From Trileptium ribeirensis (lineage: Eukaryota; Nematoda; Enoplea; Enoplida; Thoracostomopsidae), in assembly GCA_030248225.1 (NCBI GenBank), contig JASANE010017747.1, positions 1 through 64,000 of the forward strand: a stretch of 64,000 nucleotides of DNA. The letters are read 5' to 3'. A model generated the notes under the pieces. The model was given only the letters and a program-made list of their open reading frames with translations. It did not search any database and was not told the origin of the DNA. A program made the position numbers and the translations under genes. This document shows positions 44,311 to 55,896 of this stretch, in pieces; within the stretch, counting starts at the first letter, position 1; the number at the start of each line of letters is the position of its first letter.

Positions 44311-45062
44311 TCTTCTTATTATTACTCAACACATCATTTTTTTTTCAAATACCACTAAAACCCTGAATTTCACCGTTATATATTTATCCTTTATAATCTA
44401 AATTTATGAATTCGCTAGAAGGGGCTTTACCACTTCTTTCTTACCCAGAAATCTACTGAATTACTACGAATACCCCTATTTCTAACCCCAAAAGTCGCCA
44501 AATTTTCCCGGAAATTATATAAGTTTAATAATAAATAAATATCGTTTGCTACTACTTTACTTTGGTGTAGGATAGCTACGCGATTGGTTTTGCGATTAAA
44601 ACGACATTCGACGAATTTTTTGATGATAGCGGACGATGATATAGTGTTTTTGCTGCTCTTGCCTGTATGACGAATTTTCATTTTTCTGTTTATATTCTGA
44701 CGATGTTCGGTGTGTTTCGTGAATGTTGTTTCCGTATGAATTTAACCTTAGTATTCATAATTAACTAATGTTACCATTAATTATGATCATAAATTACTAA
44801 TACTATTATAATAGTGGTGTTTTAGTAATAATATTAATTTTTCCTATTATATTTATACATGTATTTGTACGATTTAGAGTTTTGATTTCGCGACGCTGAG
44901 TAGTTTATTAAGGCAAGTGTGTTTTACTGGCGTAGATTTTCCATTGTGACTCGCGAATATTCTTCTTTTTGGTTGAATCCCTACGTTTTCATATAAATGC
45001 GACAGTTCCCCTTACACCAATATACATATTTAGAGCACACATTAAATATATATGTTTAGGAA

Positions 45063-45164
45063 CACATTAAAACTGCAGTCGAAAAACCGATACAACAACC
45101 ATTGCGACGTCTGCCGTATGTAGATCGAAACCAAGCGAGCAAGCAAGTACAAGAAATGCACTTC
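45063..45164 (+). pseudogene. Gypsy-type LTR retrotransposon pol fragment (before RT)
   Basis: A 34-codon stretch reads HIKTAVEKPIQQPLRRLPYV then QASKQVQEMHF. The pattern H-x-I-x-T, P-I-x-Q-x-L-R-R-x-P and Q-V-x-E-M is that of the segment just before the Gypsy reverse transcriptase. Nothing else of the element is recognised around it. Confidence 0.45.
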
Positions 45165-46729
45165 CGTTCAACAGAAGCTTCTGTTGATTTTAAAACAACA
45201 AAAGTTATTAGTAATAATAGTAATTATTGTAATAATGCAATAAAGCATTATAATAATAATATTATGATGACCCCCTACTACGGCAGACGGTTTCCATTAC
45301 CTTCATAAGAGGTATAAAACGGGTAAAAATTACTTGAACATTTTTTATCAAAACTGAGATCTTCAATGGCATTGGGTCTTTTTGGTTATTGTTTTTAAAG
45401 TTCGTTAAAGACTTTTTAAATGCATCATTTGGTCATTTGTACTGAAACGATACAGTCGACAAATCGAGACAGCGTGTGTGCGATTGTTTCGAATTCGACA
45501 GTCACCGATCTGGTGTGATGCTTTGACTGCGCCAGCCTCAAACCCTTTCAGCGAATGTAGTTAAATTGCGGTGGCCATAATGAAACCACATTGCAATCCA
45601 GAACTGTCCATTGTGCCACGTGGATCGGATCCAATAGAACTTATTGGAAATTACGGTATGCATTAGGAATGTTGGTTTGAAGCCGTAGGAATCGATTAAT
45701 TGTATTCGGTATGTGACCATCCTGGTATCACTGATGATAAACCATATTGTAAATTTGCGTATTATTAACCCAAATCATTGACGTAGTTGAATTTCGTTCC
45801 GTCGCAACGCAACCACCAGGGTGCCTACTCGTTGCCGATCATCAGTGATTTCATCGTCCTTAACAATGTCACACCAGATGTGAAGCAATTGTTTGACAAC
45901 CGGTTTGAAAAACTGGCCCTTCTTAGCAAGGGGGGAACCAGGAATCCCACCATCTTTTCATGAATAGTCCCCATAGTCTCTGGACCCCCAATCATCTTTC
46001 ACACCCAAAAGAGGTATCTTCGAGGCCAGGGTCGCCCTTTTTCAACAATATACCACATTGATGCTTGGTTAACATTTTTTGCAATTTTTTCTAGCAAACC
46101 TTCGCTTAAGATTCCTCCGCTCCCCCCTTAACCCGCAGGGGTCAGTTTTTGTGGTTCTTTCTGATGGAACATGATTCGAGGACCTATCTGGTAACGGGGG
46201 TTCAGAAGAAACCCTTTTGAAAGTTGATGCCGATTTTGTAAAGTAAAAATTGTGGTTGTTTTTGCGTTCGGGGTCGTAACTTTTGAGCGTGTCGGCTAAA
46301 ATTTGGATATGTTATAGATGTAAACCAGTGCTACAAAATAGGCGGCGTTCGTAGGTGCAGGGGTATTGATATACATGGTGCCCGGAATTTGTGATGCAGA
46401 ACAAAAATGAGATAATCTGGGTAGTTTATGCCATGTCTTACGCGTAGTCTTACTTCAAGTTATGTACGTTATGTGAATTAGTCCTTGGGATTAGAAGGAA
46501 AAATAGCTAAGTAGGGGTTCGGGTGCAAAGCCTCCCGGCAATATTTTAGCGGGGTGTTCAGAGGCGGCAGCCCCCCGAATTCTTAGTGATAACAGAAAAA
46601 ATTAAGAATATTAGGGTTATACTGGCATCGCCGAAAACATGGTTGGGTTGTGTGGATGTTGGAACGAGTGAGTCAGTGGTGCCTGCTCCTCAGGGTACCA
46701 TCTCGAACTGTTAATGTGATCATTCCAAA
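45165..46729. other. No gene recognised; degenerate repeat DNA
   Basis: Around 45590-45770 the plus strand has broken frames that look weakly protein-like (DPIELIGNYGMH, then VCDHPGITDDKPYC) but match no family I know. 45940-46600 holds GC-rich repeat-like patches (AAGGGGGGAACCAGGAATCC, CTCCCCCCTTAACCCGC). Confidence 0.35.
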
Positions 46730-49126
46730 TTGCGGCACCAAATTATCTCTGAATATGCTAAAATATGCATCGCTGGCGACTTCAATTATCCAGACATTGA
46801 CTGGGTGAACTTTGTGTGGCCGCCTAGATGTGATTCGTTTGTGTCAGCGGTACTAGATAGCGGACTACCACTCGCCGAAATAAATGTCTCGACCTCGTCT
46901 TCACACCTTTGCCAGAAGATGCCATTGCTGTTGAAATTGGCGCTCCGCTTACTTTAACTTCAGACCATAACATTGTTGTTTTCAAGCTAGCATGGAACCT
47001 GCAATATATTCGTTCACCACCGCGCTCCCAACTATCTATACATCGTGCAACTGCTAGTCATTGGGAACATGCTTGTCAACTGTTCACTTCAAAAAACGTT
47101 ATAGAACTGATTAGGGCAGCTCTAACTGTAGAAAAAATGTGGTCAATATTCAAATCTACTCTACTCGAAGTGCTAGAATTATCTATGCCGAAAGTTAATT
47201 CCGTTAAGATTGTAAAGAAACCGATATGGGCAACATTTCGAACAATCCACGCAATTCGTATAAAAAGAAATGCATACAAGAAATTCAAGCTACGCAATAA
47301 GCGTCGTGGCTCAACTATCAAACAAAGCTTATAGAGTGCGACAAATTGTGTGAAAGTGACACCAGGACATTCGAACTAAAGACTGCTACAAACATAAAAT
47401 CAGACCCGAAATCGTTCTTTGCTTACACAGATCGTAAACGCAAGAACCCTTGTGGTGGTATGTCGATGAGACGGATAGAAGATGATAGTATATGTGATGA
47501 CCCGGTAGAAATAGCTAATATGTACAATGACTATTTTGCCTCAGTATTCGTCCCACCAGGAAGTGCTGCCATGTTTCCCATTGCAGGTCAAGTATCTATG
47601 AATGAAATCTATTTCGATGCTAATTTAGTGAAAAAGAAGTTATGCGAGGTGGAGTCCAATAAGGCATGTGGCCCAGACCGAATACCGAATACAGCCCTGA
47701 AGTATATGGCTGTTGTCCTTGCTGACCCACTACTTAAGATTTTCGAAATGTCTTACAGACTAGCAGTCTTACCTACTGAATGGTTAGCTGCTGATATAGT
47801 CCCGCTCCACAAAACTGGAAATACCTCGGATGTTAGAAACTATAGACCGATCAGTTTGACTTGCAAGTGCTGTAAAATATTGGAACAAGTTATATGTGAC
47901 CAGGTTATTGCACACACGATTTCTAATGGTATGTTAAATGATTATCAATTTGGTTTCTGTCGCGGGAAATCGTGCTGCACGCAGTTATTAGAATTCACCG
48001 ATTACATTACAAGGGCAATAAACGATGGTGACGTAGTAGATTGTGTATATCTTGACTTCAAGAAAGCTTTTGATTCAGTTAGTCATATAAGATTAGTGCA
48101 AAAGCTGTCATCTTTTGGTTTAGCAGTTAAAACAATTGAATGGTTTCGAAGTTTTTTGCAAGGAAGATCACAACGAGTAGTGTACAGAGGCTTTCATTCC
48201 CGCCATGTGGAAATTTCCAGTGGTGTTCCACAGGGATCGGTAGCCGGACCTTGTTTATTTTTGCTCTACATCAACGACATCGACGACAATGCGAAAATGC
48301 TTAAATTTGCGGATGACTTGAAGGTTTTTGTAAAATTTGATCCTCTTTCAGCAAATATTTCAGGTGCTTCCAATCTCCAGCGTACATTAGATAACGTTTA
48401 CAACTGGTCAATAGACAATGCTATATATTTCAATGCTGAAAAACCCTTAACTGTGAACTTTGGAACGAACAATGTTGGCGAGGAATACACTCTCAATCGT
48501 CAAGGTCTTCAAGGAGTTGAAACAGCTCGCGACTTAGGTGTTTTAATGTCACATAATTTGAAGTGGGAAGCGCAATGTAAAAAGGCGGTGGCAGCGGCAA
48601 ACAAAGCGTATGGGATCATTAAGAGACATATTAAGCACTTAACTAAAACTTCACTACTTTTCTTGCATCGGGCATTGATTCGACCTCATCTTGAGTTCGC
48701 CTCCCCAGTCTGGTGTCCTTACTTTCGACAAGACATTGTTTATTAGAAGACGTACAAAGGCGCGTCACCAAGTTGCTTCCCACCAGTGTACGCCACCTCA
48801 GCTATGAGGATCGTCTACGATATTTACAACTACAGACATTGGAAACGCGACGTATACGTGCGGATTTAATTCTCATGTATCAAATAATAACTAGTAAAGT
48901 CAACCTTCCGCATCATAAGTTTTTCGTTGATGGTAATGCTAACACTCGTGGTCATATCTATAAGATAAAGCTACCGGATATTGCGCGATCCAAAAAACGA
49001 TTGCAATTCTTTAGTCACCGAGTGGTCAACACTTGGAATAACTTTCCGTCCCACGTTGTTGAAGCACCGACATTAGCTTCGTTCAAACGCTTGCTTCACA
49101 TTTCCGGCGCATTGCCGGAATTATAG
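46730..49126 (+). pseudogene. CR1/Jockey-like LINE ORF2, 5'-truncated
   Basis: The copy starts inside the endonuclease (ICIAGDFNYPDIDW, then in the next frame LTSDHNIVVFKLAW with the catalytic SDH). The reverse transcriptase follows: NYRPISLTCK, VYLDFKKAFDSVSH, SSGVPQGSVAGPCLF and catalytic FADD. It ends with LIRPHLEFASPVWCP and RVVNTWNNFPSHVVEAP. Frame changes occur near 46870, 47335 and 48740; otherwise the 466-codon middle frame is intact. This family differs from the copy at 50.5-53.2 kb. Confidence 0.9.
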
Positions 49127-49189
49127 CTGTGTTCTGCCGCGGTATCTCTCATTTTAGGCCCTATCAAATGGGTTTCATCGCCCCAATCG

Positions 49190-49551
49190 TTATGCCAATA
49201 TGGATTTATTATCGATGAACAATCCAAATGGGGCGCGCAGGTGAATAAACAGGTGAATTCCGCTTATTTGTCAACAAGTCCGTAGTGAGCTTCGTGACCT
49301 ACATGGCATTAATGCTTTGCCGCGGCCGCATGCCTATTTCCACGAACGCGTCAGTCATCATCAACCCAAATAATGCTGAAGTCCACACGTAAAATATCGA
49401 CGGGTTGTGGGGCCCTTTGAAAATGTTCTTTCGTGATCGACGTGGTGTTCCCGATGCATTGTACGACATATATTTAGCGGAATTCGCGTGGCGTCAACAA
49501 TTCAGTGATAATCCGTTTGGTGCGCTAGTTCATCAGATCATACCAAGATGA
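49190..49551 (+). pseudogene. Merlin/ISXO2-like transposase remnant
   Basis: The last open part reads NNAEVHT, a stop where Gln is expected, NIDGLWGPLKMFFRDRRGVP, then LYDIYLAEFAWRQQF and NPFGALVHQI. This follows the C-terminal DDE-type domain of Merlin (IS1595-related) transposases: H-T-x-x-I-x-x-x-W, K, and the Y-L-x-E-F-x-W-R-x-x-F block. HAYFHERVSHHQ just upstream is in another frame. It lies immediately after the 46.7-49.1 kb LINE. Confidence 0.7.
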
Positions 49552-49699
49552 AGTGTTTAAACCTATTATTGCTGTAAGCATTAAGGTAACCGATTTTTTA
49601 ACCTAGTGTAACAATTGTAAAATTCAAAAAATTGGAAAAAAATTTTCTGAAAATAAAATCACGTATATTGGAAGTAAACTGGGTCGAGCTGAGTACGAA

Positions 49700-50420
49700 T
49701 ATGCTAAAAATTTTGAAAAATCTTGATTCGTCGATTTTCCCTTCCTGGCTCAGGAGTGCTTTTTGCGTCTTTTGGGAGTAATGTCATCTTGGCGATAGTC
49801 CGGAAGGTAATATTGAATCTCCAGAGTCGATCCGACTCGACTAGTACACGAGCTTGTGTGGTACTCGCGATTCGGAAAATATTCGAAACTATTGGTGCTG
49901 GTACCACATCTGGCGCACGTTTATTCAGTTGTTGCTTTGCTCTACGAACTTGAATTTCTGCTTCTGGTGCCCGTCGTTGGACTGGTCGTACGCGGTTCGG
50001 TAGCTGTTGTACATGTACCTGATCATTCAGATCGAAGGTTTCTCGCGCTGCACGTCGATGAAGCTTATTTGCACTAGACGTTTCTGATTCTTTGGCCGCA
50101 CATACGTCGTTGAGCTGTTTCTGTAGTACCCAATTTGCTGTTGAGCTGCCTCATTCCGCGATGGTTCTTGCTTCGGTTGTTCGGTTTCTTATTGTTGTGG
50201 TTGTTCCTGTGGTCGTTGTTGTTCCTGATGCTGGTGTTACAACTGTTGCTCCAACTGGTCGATACGTTGTTACCACCGAATTTCGCCTCCTGAGTCGTTC
50301 GCATAACGATTGAATTGTTTTGCAAACTTTTGATGCTTTCCTGGAGGCTTTCGATGTCACCTGCTCGTTGCTTCAGTTCTCTAGCTACATGATGGCTGAC
50401 GGATACATACCAGTATACCT
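49700..50420 (-). other. Possible gag-like or ORF1-like remnant
   Basis: Minus-strand frames include ELKQRAGDIESLQESIKSLQ followed by Asn/Gln/Thr-rich low-complexity sequence and, in shifted frames, a short CARCG. A coiled coil followed by a polar tail suggests a gag or LINE ORF1 relic, but no diagnostic motif is present. Confidence 0.2.
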
Positions 50421-50486
50421 ACGGTTTTAACCCAATTGCATTCAGGTGTGTATTTTAAAACGTTTTATTCACGCGTATAATTGATA

Positions 50487-51411
50487 ATGGCCTCTAATGC
50501 ATTGCAAACAAATCGTAAATCGTCTCGGACAACAAATGACAACACGTTGGGAGGTCCATATTGTTACGAGCCCACATATCCTGTAGAATCACGGAAAATC
50601 AATGCCGCTGGCGGAAACAGTGTCATTACGTGTCGAACATGCGAAAGGACCTTCCACAGGGTATGTTCTGGTGTTTCTGCAGCATTAGCAACTGAGCTTC
50701 AGAAAGTGAATCACCAACTCTCTTGGGACTGTGAACACTGCGCTGTTAAAGTAAGAAACATAATAAAAGGCGTCTCAGCGTCGAAGCACGGCTAGATGAT
50801 TTAACTGCGAGAGTGGAGGCATTAGAAACCAGGCAAGTCGAGTGTGGTACTCAGAAGGAAGCTATAATTACATAAACAGACATGGTGAAAGAGGTGTGTA
50901 AAATGGAATTTCGTAAACCAAATCTAATGTTATTTGGTTTGAAGGAGATGCCTGACCGTGACGTAGACTTTCGTAAGGCTGAAGAATGTCGTATTATTGC
51001 TGATGTTCTCAAAACCATGCATGTCAAGCCTGCGGACGTCTCGTTTCGAGTAGTAACGCGCGTCGGAAAATTCGTTGCCACAAGGTAGCTGCCTATCAAG
51101 ATAGTATTTCATTCTGTTGAATTACGCGATAGAGTTTTAGCAAATACAAAATATATATCTAGCCAACCCATCTTTCGCTCATATATCGATTCGACCGGAC
51201 CTTACCCAATGAATTGAAAGCCGAGAAAGCATTAATTTCTGAGCTGAAAAAATCTCGACAATCGAGCGGTAAGGATTTGGTTATTTGCAATAACAGAATC
51301 ATACAACGTCCTGATAAAGAGTCCGTCCAAACATTGAATGATGCTCCTGCTATTATACAAACTGCTGTCCCTTTAGGGACCGCCAATCGAGCACCCCAAG
51401 CCCAACAGTAA
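50487..51411 (+). pseudogene. CR1-like LINE ORF1 with PHD-type zinc finger
   Basis: ATG at 50487 opens MASNALQTNRKSSRTTN, then a PHD-like finger: CRTCERTFHRVCSG and WDCEHC, giving C-x2-C, H-x2-C and C-x2-C. After a frame change at about 50790 comes a coiled-coil-like stretch (RLDDLTARVEALETRQ), then RKPNLMLFGLKEMPDRDVDF and an RRM-like C-terminal part with VVTRVGKF, KIVFHSVELRDRVLANT and KALISELKKSRQ. PHD-bearing ORF1 proteins are known from CR1 and related LINEs and probably bind the element's RNA. Three or more frame breaks or stops make it non-functional. Confidence 0.75.
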
Positions 51412-51639
51412 CTGGAGATGATAATTTTGATTTTGTAGACTCTTTCACCCAATGGAACTGTTTTAACAGATGTACCTTTTGTAACTTTACTTTCTGTTCT
51501 TGTAGTATTATTTGTTCGTCTCAGCGTTCAGTTATTTTAATTACGTAATCATTGTAATTTTACTGATAACACATGTTTTTCTGTTAAAAACATCTATCAT
51601 GGAATCACAATTTACTGGTCACAAAGAAATATTTTGTCA

Positions 51640-53240
51640 AACAATTAACCGTCAGAATAACAATCCCATTCATAGCAACACTGATATTGTTAACTCTATA
51701 AGATGTGTTTTGTTTAACGCCAGAAGTATCGTGAACAAAATGCATTTGTTTAGGAAATTGTGAGTAATAATGTTTTTGACATTGTAATAGTTTGCGAGTC
51801 GTGGGGGCACCCAAATGTCTCAAATTCTGAACTGCGCTTACCTGGTTTCATAATGTTTCGCTCAGACCGTAGAAGTAGTGCCGGAGGAGGCGTTCTGTTC
51901 TATATTGCTGACAGGATGGGACCTCAAACGTCAGAAAAGTTTCTTGCATTCGATTATGATGACATAGTAGCCGCGACTGCGACAATACCGAGGAATGATA
52001 ATCTATTGGTGATCTCAGCATACCGGTCGCCTTCCAACAGCAATGATGACAATTCGGCTTTATATCGATCAATGGCAAAGATTAGCACTTACTCCTACTC
52101 ACACGCATTACTAGCTGGAGATTTTAATTTCCGTGATATCAACTGGCAAACTAAGGTTTGGCCGTCCAGGTGCGACGACTTTATAGACGCTGTCAGCGAT
52201 GCTGGCCTGATTCAACACGTAACACAACCTACTCGCCATGACGCCCTTATTGATCTTGTATTCTCCAGTGAAGACGAAATGATACCTTGTGTTGACGTAG
52301 AGGCTGGACTCGGGCAAAGCGATCATTTCATACTACGATTTCCTCCAATTGTTTATGTTGAAGCCAAACGAACCTCTAATCCAAGTAAACATTATAACCT
52401 TCACAGAATGGACTGGCCACGAATGCGTAACATGTTATATGACGCAAACGTGGGTAATCTAAATTCACGTTGGGAGAATTTCCGCCGATGCTTCGAAACG
52501 TCTGTACCAATCTGCGCTCCACCGTATAGAGAAACACGGCGCGACCATCCGCCGTTGTAAACTAGAAGAACAAAAAATGCATAGCGTCGTCAAAAGAACA
52601 TCTGCCGAGCGTTTGCCCGAGCACATACCGCATCAACTTTGTAAAGATATCAAGCTGCGTGTCGCCAACTAGTGGAAGAAAACAATTATGCAATTTGGTC
52701 TTATGAGCGGCGGTTAGCGGACAACATCTATAGTGACTCAAAGTCGTGGTGGGCGTACGTAAATGGGAACAAGAAGATTAAAGCGAGTGTCGGACCAATT
52801 ACTCGTGATGATAGATCATACACGACTTCAGATTTAGAATCGGTTGCATTGCTCGACAAATATTTTGCGTCTGTTTTCATCGAAGAGAATACAGCAACAG
52901 TGCCCAACTTTGCACTTAGAACTAACGCTACTCTGTCCACCGTTACTTTCACGCCAGACATTGTCACCGCAGCTATAAATAAATCGGAAAGAAATGCTTC
53001 AGCTGGACCAGATAATATACGAAACATCTTGCTCCATGAATGCCGTGATGTGTCCCCATATATACCTTGTCGACTTATTTAAATTATCTCTAAAAACACA
53101 GATATTCCGGACGAGTGGTTATCCGCCCTTGTGACTCTTATATTAAAAAAGGGGAATCGTTTTGATCGACGCAATTATCGACCGATAATTCTGACATAAG
53201 GGTCATTTAAAAATCATGGAAACTATAACCAAAGATGCTA
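51640..53240 (+). pseudogene. CR1-like LINE ORF2: endonuclease and start of RT, 3'-truncated
   Basis: After a start around NSIRCVLFNARSIVNKMH and one frame break, 51760-52560 gives a nearly complete endonuclease: CESWGHPN, AYRSPSNSN, LLAGDFNFRDINW, THDALIDLVF-like PTRHDALIDLVFS and catalytic GQSDHFILRF. A second frame (52672-53082) carries NKSERNASAGPDNI, and broken frames give DIPDEWLSALVT, RRNYRPI and a degenerate KIMET. The copy stops before the catalytic core of the RT. It probably belongs with the ORF1 at 50487-51411 as one element. Confidence 0.88.
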
Positions 53241-55130
53241 TCATGGATTATGCCTCTTCGCTTTGGTCTAATAGCGTTGTGTCATCCGCAAAGAGTGAGC
53301 ACGTGAAGGCGTGCTGCAGCGTCTCCAAATTGTAATCGTTGATTCGTAGTGGTGTGGTGGGATCATGTGTCCCGGAAGCCACTACAAACATTTCTAGTGC
53401 TCGTCGCAAGAGAACGCAGCCAGAGGGGCCGGTAGCCATCATTGTGTTTTGAGAGTTCCGATGGTTGGCTGGGCCGCCGCCGCTCTGTTGGGATATCGCA
53501 TTTGACGGTGTTCCGAAATTCTGTCTCGATCCATTGTCGTCCGCTACGTCCGTATGCTTGTCTTGCCAGGTCTTACGCTCCTGCCCGCTAGCCACGACAG
53601 AAGGCCAAGCACTCGACCAGCCTCATTCAGCGTTATCGGTGGCGTAACCAGCGTCGTCTTCGTCGGTTGTGTATACTTCGATCCGTTGCGGCTGATCATA
53701 AGGCACTAGTTTAACTGCCCGCGCAAGGTGCCGTGTCTCATGACCTGTCATTGTACTCCCCGATGCTCCTTGTTCATCCGGCTTTGATTTCGTTTTCGTA
53801 TCGGTTGTTTTTATTTCTTAGCTCTTTTTCCCTTTGGGTCTTTTTGTTCAACGGGTTTATTTTTGGCACATTTTGTTTCGGTTTACTTGCTCAAAAAGTT
53901 CTATTTCCATCAGTTCTATTTTGATTGCCGCACTTATTTGTTCTTTTTTGTATTAGCGACCGTTTGTTCTTTTATAAAATTCCTCGGGTTCCAGCGACAG
54001 TAGTTTAACTACCCAGCACCAGGGCGTTAGTTTCTTTCAGCTTTATGCTTTGCACTTTATTACTAGTGCTAGTATTTTCAGTTTCTATGTGCTCCTTTTG
54101 GTTCGTGGCCAATAAGAGCCATTTTAGCTGCCTTTTCTTGAGCTATGATATTTGTATTTATCGAAGCCTGGGGTACTTGTATATTTGGTACCGCAGTCTC
54201 TGATGATTCCTCAATATCTGTCTATTTTTGTTCTCTAATGATTTTTAATTTTTCTCCAATTTCACGCCGTTCTGTGGGGTCTGATTTTGGTAACTTCACC
54301 AATTTTAGACACTCCGATTCTGATAATATTTGTATCTATAATCGAGATGACTGCGGCGTATGCAGTATAGGTTGTGGTTGGAGTGGTTGCGCGTATTGCC
54401 GTTGCTGTTGTGGCATTCCTTGTGACAGAAACTAAGCAACCGCTGGCACCGCCCCTGTAATCGCGATATACCTGAAGCTAGAAATGCGTAAGACACGTTA
54501 CTAGAAACTGGTTACGGCAAAATTTTAGGTGCCATAAATTGGTTAGTTCAAGTTTCTTTTTGCTTCGTTATCCGTGGATCGCTCCATTGCGGTTCTCCTG
54601 TCCGACGATGTTGCTGCTTGTGTTCGGATTGCGATTGGCTTGAATACAGTTCACGACATCGCTGCGCACTCGGCGATTTAGACAGTTTTTTGCGTATAAT
54701 CGCTCGATTGCGACACCGATTTGTTATCCGAGTTCGATTTGTCCTTTTCAGAATCTCTGCACTTGCGTTGTTGTGGAAACGGCTTATCCTCGTATCGTCC
54801 ATATTTGCATGGAGATCTACCAAGTGATTTTCGCTGCCGGATTAATGCGATAGCGCGATAAATTTGATCGCCAGTATTTCTGTGCCGGTCTACTTACTTC
54901 CGGGTTCGATAAGAATGGAGCGGTCATTTGCCGTTGCTCTTTCCTAGAGTGTATTGGTTTAACTGGCCGCGCCGGCCTCTGGTCACGTTTAGAAAACACT
55001 GTTGCTCTATACTTTTACTCTTGCGGTACGACTACTGCGCAGTTTCTTTTGAAGAGATGTGTTATTTTCTGAGAATTTCTGAGTTGATAACTGCGGCCAG
55101 AGATAGTCTTTCCTAGCATTTGCATCTGCG
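53241..55130. other. Degenerate retroelement-like DNA, not assigned
   Basis: Base composition is more balanced than the surroundings, with several basic, Ser/Gln-rich open stretches on the minus strand (54999-54548, 53595-53248). The minus strand reads SLFADDTTLLDQ near 53250-53290, which may be an RT relic or chance. I cannot name an element. Confidence 0.25.
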
Positions 55131-55758
55131 CCTCGTTTGGTCACATATCGCTTGGTTGTTCGTTCAATGTTTTGGTCATCAGCGGTTTTGGTGGTGGTGG
55201 AGGTGGGTTTTTGTCGTCACCAGTGTAGTTAATTTATTTCGCATAATTTGTGAAATCTTACTCTCGCAAATCTTTCTTGTATGTCGAAATTCATAGCAGT
55301 ATGTAATGTTTTTGTCACGGTTAATCGTATATTGTGTATTTTATAACTGTGTTTAAAAATGCACCTAAATTTTTGCATCATATAAATTTGTTGGTAGTAC
55401 TTACGAGTGTTGTCGATAATCCACCAGTGTTAGGGAAGTATCGTTATCGGAAACTGGTAGACGGACAACCAAACATTATTGTTTGTGTGCCGTTTTAGAT
55501 AAAATTATATTTTCACAACATCACTAGAATAAAGCTATAATGCCTATCTGTCGAGAAAAATTAACATCTGTTTTATTACTCAGTGGATATTTGACAGTGC
55601 TTAACAATTATTTTAATTTTGGGCGACAATATAATTATATATTTCTAATTTTATAACAAACTATTATACACATTGGCACATATGTTTAACGTATTTTTGA
55701 AAAGTCATATATAGTAAATTTTTAGATTATTTGTAACCAATATAGACATATTCACTAG

Positions 55759-55896
55759 CTATGCCGGAGACGCCAAAATTATTAGACCATTATGACTGGA
55801 GTACGTCACTGGTGATGGGTTCGAGCCATTTGTGCACCCACGAGTTCCCAATTACTCGTGTAACATTATTTCCGAAGTTGATCGATGGAGATGAAA
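55759..55896 (+). CDS. COMM-domain gene, penultimate exon
   Basis: The exon follows TTCACTAG and ends GATGAAA/GTAAGT, a strong donor. It encodes 45 codons including DHYDWSTSLVMGSSHL and TRVTLFPKLIDGDE. The Met at its start is probably internal, because two exon bases precede it and a COMM domain is normally preceded by an N-terminal domain. Confidence 0.75.

Noticed and set aside
53248..53595. Minus-strand ORF ending SLFADDTTLLDQ as a reverse transcriptase
   Set aside because: Only this one motif looks RT-like; the preceding residues do not follow RT order. It could be chance.
55810..55830. B-box-like GGGTTCGAGCC suggesting a tRNA
   Set aside because: It lies inside the COMM exon (codons GGT TCG AGC); no A-box or cloverleaf surrounds it.
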